Assembly (NCBI GenBank): GCA_900317105.1
Contig: ONFP01000007.1
Coordinates: forward strand, 1 to 58,143
Source: an uncultured Succinatimonas sp.
GTDB lineage: Bacteria > Pseudomonadota > Gammaproteobacteria > Enterobacterales > Succinivibrionaceae
Length of the DNA: 58,143 nucleotides
Reading direction: 5' to 3'
Shown: piece after piece, positions 1 to 10,460 of the stretch
Numbering within the stretch: position 1 is the stretch's first letter
How the letters are laid out: each line of letters starts with the position of its first letter
Program-made: the position numbers and the translations under genes
Notes under the pieces: model-generated
Database searches by the model: none
The model's input: only the letters and a program-made list of their open reading frames with translations
What the model was told of the DNA's origin: nothing

Positions 1-8
1 AAAAAAAG

Positions 9-40
9 TTGGACGATAAGTTTTTTTCCATATCGTCCAA
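9..40 (-). terminator. Intrinsic terminator of the nitroreductase/TSCPD unit
   Basis: A perfect 10-bp stem (TTGGACGATA / TATCGTCCAA) has a 12-nt loop. On the minus strand it is followed by seven T (plus-strand A at 1-7), which fits the end of the minus-strand unit starting at 971. Confidence 0.85.
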
Positions 41-63
41 TGTATGTTATTTTTCGAAAAGAA

Positions 64-318
64 TTAGTTTGAACTGGTTTTAAGAGCTTCTTCAAGGGCA
101 TATGTCAGCTGATCTGCACATGAGGTACCCTTGTTTCTACATTCATTTCCTCTTAATAATTCAATTATATCCTTTGCTTCCTTGCCAATAACAAGTTTGC
201 GAATTGCTTTAAGGTTACCATCGCAGCCACCGATAAATTTAACATCTTCAATAATGTTCTCATTCAGTTGCACGAAGATTTTCTTACAGCAGGTTCCGTG
301 TGTTGTATATTCAAACAT
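64..318 (-). CDS. TSCPD domain-containing protein (TIGR03905-like)
   Basis: This 84-residue protein looks like the short TSCPD family: an early Thr-Cys-Cys (TCCKKI, about residues 9-14), a central GGCDGN motif (about 31-36) and a late TSCADQL segment (about 65-71). These are the conserved Cys/Gly positions of the TSCPD domain, which is also found at the C-terminus of some class II ribonucleotide reductases, where a metal or nucleic-acid-binding role has been suggested. The stand-alone form has no established function. It lies 8 bp downstream of the nitroreductase on the same strand, so the two are probably co-transcribed and end at the hairpin at 9-40. Confidence 0.8.
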   Translation of the reverse strand: MFEYTTHGTCCKKIFVQLNENIIEDVKFIGGCDGNLKAIRKLVIGKEAKDIIELLRGNECRNKGTSCADQLTYALEEALKTSSN

Positions 319-326
319 GTAATAAC

Positions 327-971
327 CTAGTCAATTGATGAAATAACTTCATCATAGCTTAATCGTGATTTAGGTCTATCGGCATTTGAATCGTTTTCTG
401 CTCGATATCCTAGGGCGACAATCATAACAGATTTTAGGTTTTTATTCTTAAGATTTAAGATTTCATCTGTTTTCTCAAAATCCATTCCCTCAATAGGAGT
501 GCTGTCGATGCCTTTTGACGCTGCTGCATAGAGCAGGGCAGTCATTGCAATATATGTCTGTTTGGCCGTCCATTGTGCAAAATCTCCCTGCTCCTCATGC
601 ATATGAGCAAAGATTTTTCTGTGCGAATCAACGGTATCTCTGATTTCTTTTTTAGGATATCTGCCATCCTGATCTTCTTTCTGAGTAATTGCTGTTAATT
701 CCTGATCTGTAATCTTGTTTTTTGCACAGAGAACCACGAAATGTGAGCAGTCCTGTATTCTAGGAATATTGAAATCTGGAATTGCAGGAAGGATCTTCTC
801 CTTGGCTTTCTTTGTTGATCCTACGTAGAAATGCCATGGCTGAATGTTTACTGCAGAAGGTGCAAGTCTTAGCACTTCTAGTAAATCTTTCATATCCTTA
901 TCTGAAATTTTTCTTGTTGGATCATAATGTTTTGTTGTATAGCGTTGCTTTGATATATCAAGAAAATCCAT
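327..971 (-). CDS. NAD(P)H nitroreductase family protein (NfsB-like)
   Basis: The 214-residue protein has the pattern of FMN-dependent nitroreductases. The N-terminal RYTTKHYDP segment (about 10-18) matches the conserved R(R/Y)S(V/T)RxF region that contacts FMN. LRLAPSAVNIQPWHFYV (about 34-50) is the typical family signature. A C-terminal ALGYRAEND segment precedes the end. Such enzymes reduce nitroaromatics, quinones or flavins in the cytoplasm with NAD(P)H; the natural substrate cannot be read from sequence. Length is normal for the NfsB group. It is the first gene of a two-gene unit with the TSCPD protein and is divergent from galM. Confidence 0.88.
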   Translation of the reverse strand: MDFLDISKQRYTTKHYDPTRKISDKDMKDLLEVLRLAPSAVNIQPWHFYVGSTKKAKEKILPAIPDFNIPRIQDCSHFVVLCAKNKITDQELTAITQKEDQDGRYPKKEIRDTVDSHRKIFAHMHEEQGDFAQWTAKQTYIAMTALLYAAASKGIDSTPIEGMDFEKTDEILNLKNKNLKSVMIVALGYRAENDSNADRPKSRLSYDEVISSID

Positions 972-1096
972 AATTATCTCCGAAATCGATTGTATTAAAT
1001 TATTATTGTTTTTGATATTTTATTACAAAAAAATCAATAATTCTTATTAGCTAGCGAGAGAATTTATTAGTTTTTTTGATACATATCACTATTTAT

Positions 1097-1136
1097 TGTA
1101 AACGCTTACATGTTTCAAAAGAATTCTGTTTATAAT
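1097..1136 (+). promoter_or_regulatory. galM promoter with LacI/GalR-family operator
   Basis: TGTAAACGCTTACA (1097-1110) is a near-perfect palindrome with the central CG typical of LacI/GalR-family operators. It overlaps the -35 zone (TTACAT, 1106-1111; 19-bp spacer) of a promoter with a perfect -10, TATAAT (1131-1136). Repression by a sugar-responsive LacI-type regulator is inferred. The position also rules out the upstream in-frame ATG at 1135, which overlaps the -10. Confidence 0.6.
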
Positions 1137-1206
1137 GACCGCTGTATGTAAAAATGAAGAATATAAAAATATTCACAATAATAGACAACATGATAAGGAA
1201 TACAAA

Positions 1207-2229
1207 ATGAGCGAACAGTATTCAGTAAATCCAAATCTGGAAACAATCTCAAATTCTAAGGGAATGTCTGTAACTGTAATGGACTGGGGTGCAACAATCA
1301 TTTCCTGTAAGGTTCCTGTAAAGGGCGAATCTTCAAGAGAAGTTGTATTAGGACTTAAAGATCCTTCTGACTGGTCAAAGCAGAGCTGTTTTTTCAATGC
1401 AACTATTGGAAGATTTGCAAATAGAATAGCAAATTCTGAATTCGAAATTGATGGCAAAAAGTATAAGTTGAATTCAGGGGCAAAACACTGTCTGCATGGT
1501 GGTGTTGACGGTTTTGACAAGAGACGTTTCAAGCTACTTTCAAAATCAGCAAGTTCATTAACCTATACACTGCATTCTCCTGATGGTGATATGGGATTTC
1601 CTGGCAATTTCGACCTGACTGTTGTTTATACTGTGTCAGAGGAGAATGAGCTTAAGGTTGAGTATGTTGGAAAATGTGATGCCAAGTGCTATGCATGTAT
1701 TACCAACCATGCATACTTTAATCTGAATGGTGTTAACAGCTCTGTGCTGAATCATACCGTTAAGATGGATTCTACAGAATTCCTTCCTTTAGATGACACT
1801 TCTATTCCTACAGGAGAGGTCAGAAAGGTAGCAGGTGGAGCTTTTGATTTTACTTCCGAGAAAACATTAGCCCGTGATTTCAGAAAAGATGACCAGATGA
1901 CTGCAGCTTTAGGCTATGATCATCCATTCCTGATTAAAGGTGACATTAACAATCCTTTCATCAAGCTAACTTCAGACGACAGAAAGCTTTCTCTTGAAAT
2001 GTATACTGATTATCCTGCATTCCAGATGTATACCGGTAATTATGTAAATCAGGGGGATAGTGCTATCGAGGCAAGAGATAATGGTTTAATTTATAAGGAT
2101 CAGTGCGCAGTTTGTATTGAGCCAGAATTCTATCCTGACTGTCCTCATCTTCCACAGTTTGCTGATTTAAATCCAATTGTTACTCCAGAAAAGCCTCTGG
2201 TTAAGTCAATTATTTATAAATTCAGCTAA
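1207..2229 (+). CDS. galM: Aldose 1-epimerase (mutarotase)
   Basis: GalM interconverts alpha- and beta-anomers of glucose/galactose, feeding the Leloir pathway. From the chosen start the protein has 340 residues, close to E. coli GalM. The expected catalytic residues are visible: His97 in LHGG, His168 in TNHAYFNLNG and Glu305 in CIEPEFYP. GRFANRI (about 69-75) is a conserved substrate-site segment. The ATG at 1207 is preceded by ATAAGGA at a suitable distance. The reading frame extends upstream to 1135, but that ATG lies inside the -10 element and the added 24 residues have no family match. No galK/galT is adjacent, so the gene stands alone behind its own operator-bearing promoter. Confidence 0.93.
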   Translation: MSEQYSVNPNLETISNSKGMSVTVMDWGATIISCKVPVKGESSREVVLGLKDPSDWSKQSCFFNATIGRFANRIANSEFEIDGKKYKLNSGAKHCLHGGVDGFDKRRFKLLSKSASSLTYTLHSPDGDMGFPGNFDLTVVYTVSEENELKVEYVGKCDAKCYACITNHAYFNLNGVNSSVLNHTVKMDSTEFLPLDDTSIPTGEVRKVAGGAFDFTSEKTLARDFRKDDQMTAALGYDHPFLIKGDINNPFIKLTSDDRKLSLEMYTDYPAFQMYTGNYVNQGDSAIEARDNGLIYKDQCAVCIEPEFYPDCPHLPQFADLNPIVTPEKPLVKSIIYKFS

Positions 2230-2310
2230 TTTTTCAGAATGCAGGCTCTATATCCATCTATAGATCCTGTTATACATATAGTAAAATATGTCTAAGACTG
2301 AGGTAAAAAA

Positions 2311-3075
2311 ATGGTTTTAGACATATATTTCTTCCTTGTTGCTTGTCCTCTTATCTTTCTTGCTGGCTTTATTGATGCAGTCGGAGGCGGAGGCGGATTC
2401 ATTTCTCTTCCTGCTTATCTATTATCCGGACTTCCCCCTCATCTGGCATTGGGAACGAACAAGCTCTCAAGCACTATGGGAACCTTTCTTGCGACTCTAA
2501 GATACGCAAAACTTGGTTATATCAGATATAAAGATGCTGCTGTAGCTGTAATTTTTGCTATTCTCGGATCATCTATCGGAGCTGAACTTGTACTGTGGAT
2601 ACCAGATATGGCTCTTAAGATTTCTATCATGGTTATCCTTCCCTTAACCGCTTTTTATCTTCTAAGATACAGAAAATTCGGTGAGCCAGATCAGAGTAAA
2701 TACAGTCGTCTATACGTAGTCTTAACCTGCGCAATGATAGCTTTCTTTGTTGGTATCTATGACGGAATTTATGGGCCAGGTACTGGTACCTTTCTGTTAT
2801 TAGGTTTTTGTGCTTTGGCAAAATACTCAGTACAGAATGCTAACGGCTTAACAAAGGCAATTAATCTGACTACAAACATTGCCGCTTTATCAGTGTTCCT
2901 TCACCATGGTTCTGTTGTTATATATATGGGACTAATTGCCGGCTTGTTTAATATCGCTGGAAACTATGTGGGATGTTCTTTCTTTGTCAGAAAGGGAATG
3001 AAGGGAACAAAACTGATAATGCTTCTTGTGATTGCTCTTTTTGAGGCTAAGCTCTGCTGGGATTTACTTTCATAG
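2311..3075 (+). CDS. TSUP family permease (TauE/SafE-like), YfcA type
   Basis: This 254-residue integral membrane protein has about eight hydrophobic segments and the duplicated signature of the TauE/SafE (TSUP) family. Repeat 1 carries GFIDAVGGGGGFISLP (about 19-34) and repeat 2 carries GIYDGIYGPGTGTFLLL (about 149-165). The family exports or imports sulfite, sulfonates or other organic anions across the inner membrane; the substrate here is unknown. The start is supported by GAGG upstream of the ATG. It follows galM by about 80 bp and ends just before a bidirectional terminator shared with the convergent leu operon. Confidence 0.85.
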   Translation: MVLDIYFFLVACPLIFLAGFIDAVGGGGGFISLPAYLLSGLPPHLALGTNKLSSTMGTFLATLRYAKLGYIRYKDAAVAVIFAILGSSIGAELVLWIPDMALKISIMVILPLTAFYLLRYRKFGEPDQSKYSRLYVVLTCAMIAFFVGIYDGIYGPGTGTFLLLGFCALAKYSVQNANGLTKAINLTTNIAALSVFLHHGSVVIYMGLIAGLFNIAGNYVGCSFFVRKGMKGTKLIMLLVIALFEAKLCWDLLS

Positions 3076-3077
3076 AA

Positions 3078-3103
3078 ATTCAGCACCAGATTTGGTGCTG
3101 AAT
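3078..3103. terminator. Bidirectional terminator between TSUP gene and leuD
   Basis: A perfect 11-bp stem (ATTCAGCACCA / TGGTGCTGAAT) with a 4-nt loop sits between the convergent genes. A T-rich run follows on the plus strand, and a shorter one on the minus strand. Confidence 0.8.
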
Positions 3104-3114
3104 ATTAGATGTTT

Positions 3115-3729
3115 TTATTTTGTCCCGTGAGCCATCCACTCTGGCATTCTGGACTCGTAATCACTGATTTCCTTTTCATGCTGCAGGGTTAATGAAATTG
3201 CATCTAAGCCCTCAAGCATACAGTGTCTGCGGAAAGGATCCAACTCAAATTTAAAATTAAGCTCTCCGCATTTGACTGTCATATCCTCAAGAGAGATGGT
3301 TATTTCTGTACCAGGTTTCTTTTGCAGTACCTTGAATATCTCATCAACTTCCTGCGCTGTCAGTTTCAATGGCAGCAGACCATTTCCAAGTGAGTTGTTG
3401 TAGAAAATATCTGCAAATGAAGGGGCGATAACAGCTCTAAAACCATAACCCATTAAAGCCCATGGAGCATGTTCTCTTGAAGAACCATTTCCAAAATTGT
3501 CTCTTGCTACCAGAATACTTGCTCCTTTAAATTCAGGTTTATTCAGATTAAATTCTGGATTTGGCTGTTTTTCCTCATCATCAAGATAGCGCCAGTCATG
3601 AAACAGATGTGCTCCGAAACCATTTCTGTCTACTGCAAGCAGGAACTGCTTAGGAATAATCTGGTCTGTATCAATGTTTGCTGAGTCTAGTGGAACTGCA
3701 ACACCTGTATGAACTGTAAATTTCTGCAT
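3115..3729 (-). CDS. leuD: 3-isopropylmalate dehydratase small subunit
   Basis: LeuD is the small swivel-domain subunit that, with LeuC, isomerises 2-isopropylmalate to 3-isopropylmalate in leucine synthesis. The 204-residue length is typical. Signature segments are visible: [14 protein letters not shown] (about 18-31), [15 protein letters not shown] (about 78-92), whose Ser-Arg is part of the shared active site, and the C-terminal [16 protein letters not shown]. It is the last gene of the leuABCD operon, 9 bp after leuC, and transcription should stop at the hairpin at 3078-3103. Confidence 0.97.
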   Translation of the reverse strand: MQKFTVHTGVAVPLDSANIDTDQIIPKQFLLAVDRNGFGAHLFHDWRYLDDEEKQPNPEFNLNKPEFKGASILVARDNFGNGSSREHAPWALMGYGFRAVIAPSFADIFYNNSLGNGLLPLKLTAQEVDEIFKVLQKKPGTEITISLEDMTVKCGELNFKFELDPFRRHCMLEGLDAISLTLQHEKEISDYESRMPEWMAHGTK

Positions 3730-3738
3730 ATTTTCCTC

Positions 3739-5142
3739 CTAGATAAATTCTCTTACATCAGCAAGGGCGCCTTTAATAGCACAGGCTGCAGCAGTTGCAG
3801 GACTCATAAGATGAGTCTTTGAGCCTTTTCCCTGTCTTCCAACGAAGTTTCGGTTTGATGTTGAGGCAACACGAATGCCTGAAGGAGCCTTATCATCATT
3901 CATGGCAAGACACATTGAACAGCCTGGCTGTCTCCACTCAAAACCTGCCTCAATAAAGATTTTATCTAGACCTTCTGCTTCGGCCTGTCGTTTTACCCAT
4001 CCTGAACCTGGAACTGCTATTGCCAGCTGAATGTTTTTAGCAATCTTATGCCCTTTCAGAACCTTAGCAGCTTCTCTGAAATCTTCTAATCTTCCGTTTG
4101 TACATGAGCCAATGAAGACATAATCAACTGGAGTTCCAATGAGTTTATCGCCACTTTTAAGTCCGATATAATCAAGCGCATCTGAGCAGGATTTTGCTAC
4201 AACCTGATCGGTGTAATCTGAAGGAGAAGGGACTGTGGAGGTGATTGGTGCTCCCTGTCCTGGATTTGTTCCCCAGGTTACGAAAGGTTCAAGTTCAGAA
4301 GCTTCTATGGTTACTTCCTTATCAAAAACAGCATCATCGTCTGATTTTAAGGTCCTCCAGTATTCAACGGCCTTATCGAATTCTTCTCCCTTAGGAGAGA
4401 ACATTCTTCCCTTCAGGTACTCAAAGGTGGTTTCATCTGGTGCAATCATGCCAGCCTTTGCGCCAAATTCAATAGCCATGTTGGATAGTGTCATTCTTCC
4501 TTCCATAGATAAGGCTCTTACCGCTTCACCACAGAACTCCACTGCATATCCGGTTCCACCTGCTGTGGTAAGCTTTGCAATGATAGCTAGGATCAGATCC
4601 TTTGCATAAACTCCTTTTTTGAGAGATCCTCTGCAGTTGATTTTCATTGTCTTAAGGCGTCCCTGTTTCAAGGTCTGTGTTGCCATTACATGCTCAACTT
4701 CTGAGGTACCGATTCCAAATGCCAGGGCTCCGAATGCACCGTGTGTTGCTGTATGAGAATCTCCGCATACCAGGGTAGTACCAGGTAGCGTAAAACCGGT
4801 CTGAGGTCCAATGATATGAACAACTCCCTGGTTATCATCGCCAAAGCCAAAGAACTTAACTCCAAACTTCTCTGTGTTTCTCATTAATGCACGAATCTGT
4901 TCCTGAGCCATTGGAGAGCATGCTTCAATTGTCTGTTCCCTAGTGGAGATATCATGATCCATGGTTGCCAGATGTAAATCTGGTCTGTGAAGTTTTCTTC
5001 CTGAATTCTCTATTCCTGAGAATGCCTGAGGAGAGGTAACTTCATGTACAAGCTGTCTGTCTATATATAGGGTTGGTAACTCGCCTTCCTGTTCAAAGAC
5101 AATATGGCTGTCATAAACCTTCTGATAAAGTGTTTTTCCCAT
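3739..5142 (-). CDS. leuC: 3-isopropylmalate dehydratase large subunit
   Basis: LeuC is the aconitase-family large subunit carrying a [4Fe-4S] cluster. The 467-residue protein has the expected cluster cysteines: one in FIGSCTNGR (about 344-352) and two in GCSMCLAMN (about 407-415). [19 protein letters not shown] (about 129-147) is the standard aconitase active-site stretch. The start matches the conserved [16 protein letters not shown]-terminus. It lies between leuB and leuD on the same strand, 37 bp after leuB, and works with LeuD as a heterodimer in the cytoplasm. Confidence 0.97.
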   Translation of the reverse strand: MGKTLYQKVYDSHIVFEQEGELPTLYIDRQLVHEVTSPQAFSGIENSGRKLHRPDLHLATMDHDISTREQTIEACSPMAQEQIRALMRNTEKFGVKFFGFGDDNQGVVHIIGPQTGFTLPGTTLVCGDSHTATHGAFGALAFGIGTSEVEHVMATQTLKQGRLKTMKINCRGSLKKGVYAKDLILAIIAKLTTAGGTGYAVEFCGEAVRALSMEGRMTLSNMAIEFGAKAGMIAPDETTFEYLKGRMFSPKGEEFDKAVEYWRTLKSDDDAVFDKEVTIEASELEPFVTWGTNPGQGAPITSTVPSPSDYTDQVVAKSCSDALDYIGLKSGDKLIGTPVDYVFIGSCTNGRLEDFREAAKVLKGHKIAKNIQLAIAVPGSGWVKRQAEAEGLDKIFIEAGFEWRQPGCSMCLAMNDDKAPSGIRVASTSNRNFVGRQGKGSKTHLMSPATAAACAIKGALADVREFI

Positions 5143-5179
5143 TTTAAAAACCTATGTGTTCTAATAATCTTATGAAAGC

Positions 5180-7845
<2,666 letters not shown>

Positions 7846-7919
7846 ATTACCGTTCCTTATTTTGCAAAATTCGTTTGTTTTGTAAAAAAATAAATTAAAC
7901 AGTGTATTTTATTTTTGAC

Positions 7920-7947
7920 ATCATAACACTAGAGAATTGCAATTCAA
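7920..7947 (-). promoter_or_regulatory. leuA promoter with overlapping palindrome
   Basis: On the minus strand TTGAAT (7947-7942) and TATGAT (7925-7920) are separated by 16 bp, giving a leader of roughly 70 nt for leuA. The perfect 12-bp palindrome GAATTGCAATTC (7934-7945) overlaps the -35 and spacer and could be an operator. The regulator is unknown. Confidence 0.55.
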
Positions 7948-8208
7948 TAAAATAATACAAAAATATATTTAATAAAAAATCAACTTATTGAAATTGCTAA
8001 TTAAAATAATGCAATTAGTGTTAAATATGTAATATTTTAGTGCAACATTAATATTGCAAAAATAGGTTATTTTGTAAAAAAACGTATAAATGTGACGCAG
8101 AGAAAATTATTCGCAAAAAATATGCTTTTTGTAGTGAATGAAGCTAATGGAAGTTTAGCTTATAAATCAATATATAAAAGAGTTTTGTATAATTAACTAA
8201 ATAAAATA

Positions 8209-8238
8209 TTGCAACATTGGTCACAATTTAAGTATAAT
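8209..8238 (+). promoter_or_regulatory. deaD promoter
   Basis: TTGCAA (8209-8214) and a perfect TATAAT (8233-8238) are spaced 18 bp apart. Transcription would start near 8245, leaving a leader of about 150 nt before deaD. A first leader hairpin (TGAGCC 8278-8283 / GGCTCA 8294-8299) follows. Confidence 0.6.
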
Positions 8239-8373
8239 TGCACGATTAGTTTTGAGGCGTGTCTATTTTTCTTTTCTTGAGCCGCGGGTTTTTGGCTCAT
8301 TTATGTGTGTCTGTATAGTATTTTCAGATTAGTTAATCTATAGGTCATATAGATCATATCGTTAAGAAGGGAC

Positions 8374-8392
8374 GCTCCTCTTTTTTCGGAGC
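8374..8392 (+). promoter_or_regulatory. RBS-sequestering hairpin of deaD
   Basis: GCTCC (8374-8378) pairs with GGAGC (8388-8392) across a U-rich 9-nt loop. The 3' arm contains the Shine-Dalgarno GGAG (8388-8391), five bases before the ATG at 8397. Folding would therefore hide the ribosome-binding site. Confidence 0.6.
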
Positions 8393-8396
8393 AAAA

Positions 8397-10382
8397 ATGT
8401 CAGAGTTAATTGAAAAAAATATCGCTACCACTGTTGGCGGCGACGAGAGTTTATTGGTTTCACAGTCTGAAGAGGCAATCGTTACATTTGACGATTTAGG
8501 CTTAAGTAAAGAAGTACTTCACGCTGTTCACGACCTTGGTTTTGAATCTCCAACCCCAATTCAGGAAAGATCAATTCCGGTTGTTCTATCTGGAAAAGAT
8601 ATGATTGGTCAGGCTCAGACCGGTACCGGCAAAACAGCAGCCTTCTCACTGCCAATTCTTTCTAGAATAGACTGCAAAAGAAACTGCATTCAGGCCTTAA
8701 TTCTTGAGCCTACTCGTGAACTTGCAATTCAGTCAGCTGAAGCATGCCAGAGTTTTTCAAAGTATATTAAGGATTTTAGAGTTGCACCTATTTATGGTGG
8801 TGCCTCATACGAGAATCAGATCAGAACATTAAGACACGGAGCTCAGGTTGTTGTTGCAACACCAGGTCGTCTTATCGATCTGATTGAGCGCGGCAAGGTA
8901 GATCTGTCCAATCTTTCATTTATGGTTATTGATGAAGCTGATGAGATGCTTAGAATGGGCTTTATCGATGACGTGGACTGGATTTTGAGCAATACACCTG
9001 ATTCAAGACAGACTGTACTTTTCTCAGCAACCATGCCTCCTGTTATCGCTAAGATTGCCAAGAATCATCTAACAGATCCTGTTGATGTGAGAATTGAGTC
9101 TAAGACTACAACAGCAACAACCGTTCATCAGAGATACTGGATTGCATCAGGAGCTCATAAAATTGATGCAATGACTCGTATTCTGGAGGTTGAGAACTAC
9201 GACGCAGTAATTGTGTTCGTTAGAACCAAAACTGATGCTGAAGATGTCTCTAATAAGCTTATGGCCCGTGGTCTTGCCTGTGCTGCTTTACATGGTGATA
9301 TTCCACAGCGTCAGCGTGAGAAGATTATCGACAGACTGAAGGCTGGTCAACTTGATATCATTATTGCAACGGATGTTGCAGCCCGTGGTCTGGATGTCGA
9401 TAGAATCACTCACGTATTTAACTACGATATTCCTTATGATGCCGAGTCATATGTTCACCGTATCGGCAGAACAGGACGTGCCGGCAGAACTGGTGAGGCA
9501 ATTTTGTTTGTATCACCTCGAGAGAGAAGAGCTCTTCGCTTGATTGAAAGAGTAACCGGTCAGAAGATTGAACCTATGCAGATGCCTTCTGTTGCCGATG
9601 TTAACAAAGCTCGTCTTGAGAACTTCAAAAATCAGGTTATGGAAACCATTGCCGAAGGCAATCTTGAAATGTATGAAGAGGTTATCTCAGAACTTCTGTC
9701 TGATGACTCAATTGAGGTTGAAACCCTGTGTGCAGCCTTAGCAAAGATGGTTCAGAAGGATGGCACTCTACTTTTAGATGATTCTAAGCCTGAGCCTCGT
9801 ATGAGAACCTTTGACGATGACAATTATTCAGAAAGAGGTCAGAGAAGAGGTCTTCCATCAGCTGAAGCCGCTCCATTACGTGAGTATCCTGAGATGGCAA
9901 TGGTTCGTTTCAGAGTTGCTGTTGGAAGAAAGGATGGCGTAAAACCAGGTCAGATCGTTGGTGCTATCGCTAATGAAGGTAATATCGAGTCTAAGTTTAT
10001 TGGTGAGATCTCCATTTTCGATACTTTTACCACAGTAGATCTTCCAGACGGTATGCCAAAGGACACCATGCATATCCTTGCTCAGGCAAGAGTTTGTGGT
10101 AGACCTTTAGATCTGCGTTTATATACTGCAGAACCTCCTCGTTCCCGTGGTAGCAGAGATAGAAACAGAAAGGGCGGTCGCTTTGGTGAAGAAAAATTTG
10201 ATCGTCAGGGACAGCATTCTGGAAGAGATTTCAAAAAATTTGAAGGAAGTTCAAGAGGATCCCGTTCTGATAGAAGAGAACGTCTTGATTTCGGCTCAGA
10301 CAGAGGTCGTTTTAAGAGAGGTGATAAAGGCTCTAAATCAGGATTCAGATCTTCATTCTCAGGAAGAAGAGAAGGCTTTTAA
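8397..10382 (+). CDS. deaD: DEAD-box ATP-dependent RNA helicase DeaD/CsdA
   Basis: DeaD unwinds RNA during ribosome assembly, mRNA decay and cold adaptation. The 661-residue protein has a Q motif near 52-57 (PTPIQE), Walker A AQTGTGKT (73-80), DEAD (179-182), SAT (about 210) and HRIGRTGRAGR in the second RecA domain. A DbpA-type RNA-binding domain follows (about 480-560). The tail from about 580 is Arg/Gly/Ser-rich and positively charged, as in other DeaD proteins. It is monocistronic, with its own promoter and a long leader, and the hairpin over its start site suggests translational control. A 9-bp hairpin ends the unit at 10404-10426. Confidence 0.95.
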   Translation: MSELIEKNIATTVGGDESLLVSQSEEAIVTFDDLGLSKEVLHAVHDLGFESPTPIQERSIPVVLSGKDMIGQAQTGTGKTAAFSLPILSRIDCKRNCIQALILEPTRELAIQSAEACQSFSKYIKDFRVAPIYGGASYENQIRTLRHGAQVVVATPGRLIDLIERGKVDLSNLSFMVIDEADEMLRMGFIDDVDWILSNTPDSRQTVLFSATMPPVIAKIAKNHLTDPVDVRIESKTTTATTVHQRYWIASGAHKIDAMTRILEVENYDAVIVFVRTKTDAEDVSNKLMARGLACAALHGDIPQRQREKIIDRLKAGQLDIIIATDVAARGLDVDRITHVFNYDIPYDAESYVHRIGRTGRAGRTGEAILFVSPRERRALRLIERVTGQKIEPMQMPSVADVNKARLENFKNQVMETIAEGNLEMYEEVISELLSDDSIEVETLCAALAKMVQKDGTLLLDDSKPEPRMRTFDDDNYSERGQRRGLPSAEAAPLREYPEMAMVRFRVAVGRKDGVKPGQIVGAIANEGNIESKFIGEISIFDTFTTVDLPDGMPKDTMHILAQARVCGRPLDLRLYTAEPPRSRGSRDRNRKGGRFGEEKFDRQGQHSGRDFKKFEGSSRGSRSDRRERLDFGSDRGRFKRGDKGSKSGFRSSFSGRREGF

Positions 10383-10403
10383 AATCTGATATAAGACATA
10401 AAT

Positions 10404-10426
10404 AATCCCACTAATACAGTGGGATT
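10404..10426 (+). terminator. deaD terminator
   Basis: AATCCCACT / AGTGGGATT forms a perfect 9-bp stem with a 5-nt loop, followed by a short T-containing run. A second weak hairpin (AAAAGG/CCTTTT, about 10438-10457) lies between the convergent genes. Confidence 0.7.
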
Positions 10427-10460
10427 TTAAAACTTGGAAAAGGCCGTAAGTCCTTTTTTG

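Larger units (their letters stand above)
7846..8396. other. Divergent leuA/deaD control region
   Basis: This 551-bp stretch without a gene is very AT-rich and holds both divergent promoters (7920-7947 and 8209-8238) and the deaD leader. TTGCAA/TGCAACATT-type words recur at 8041-8059 and 8206-8218. No credible small ORF was seen. Confidence 0.6.

Noticed and set aside
1135-1206. 24-codon N-terminal extension of GalM
   Set aside because: The upstream ATG overlaps the promoter -10, and the ATG at 1207 has the ribosome-binding site and family-matching N-terminus.
4235-4609. 124-codon ORF opposite leuC (+)
   Set aside because: It is an antisense shadow of leuC with no start signal and no recognisable family.
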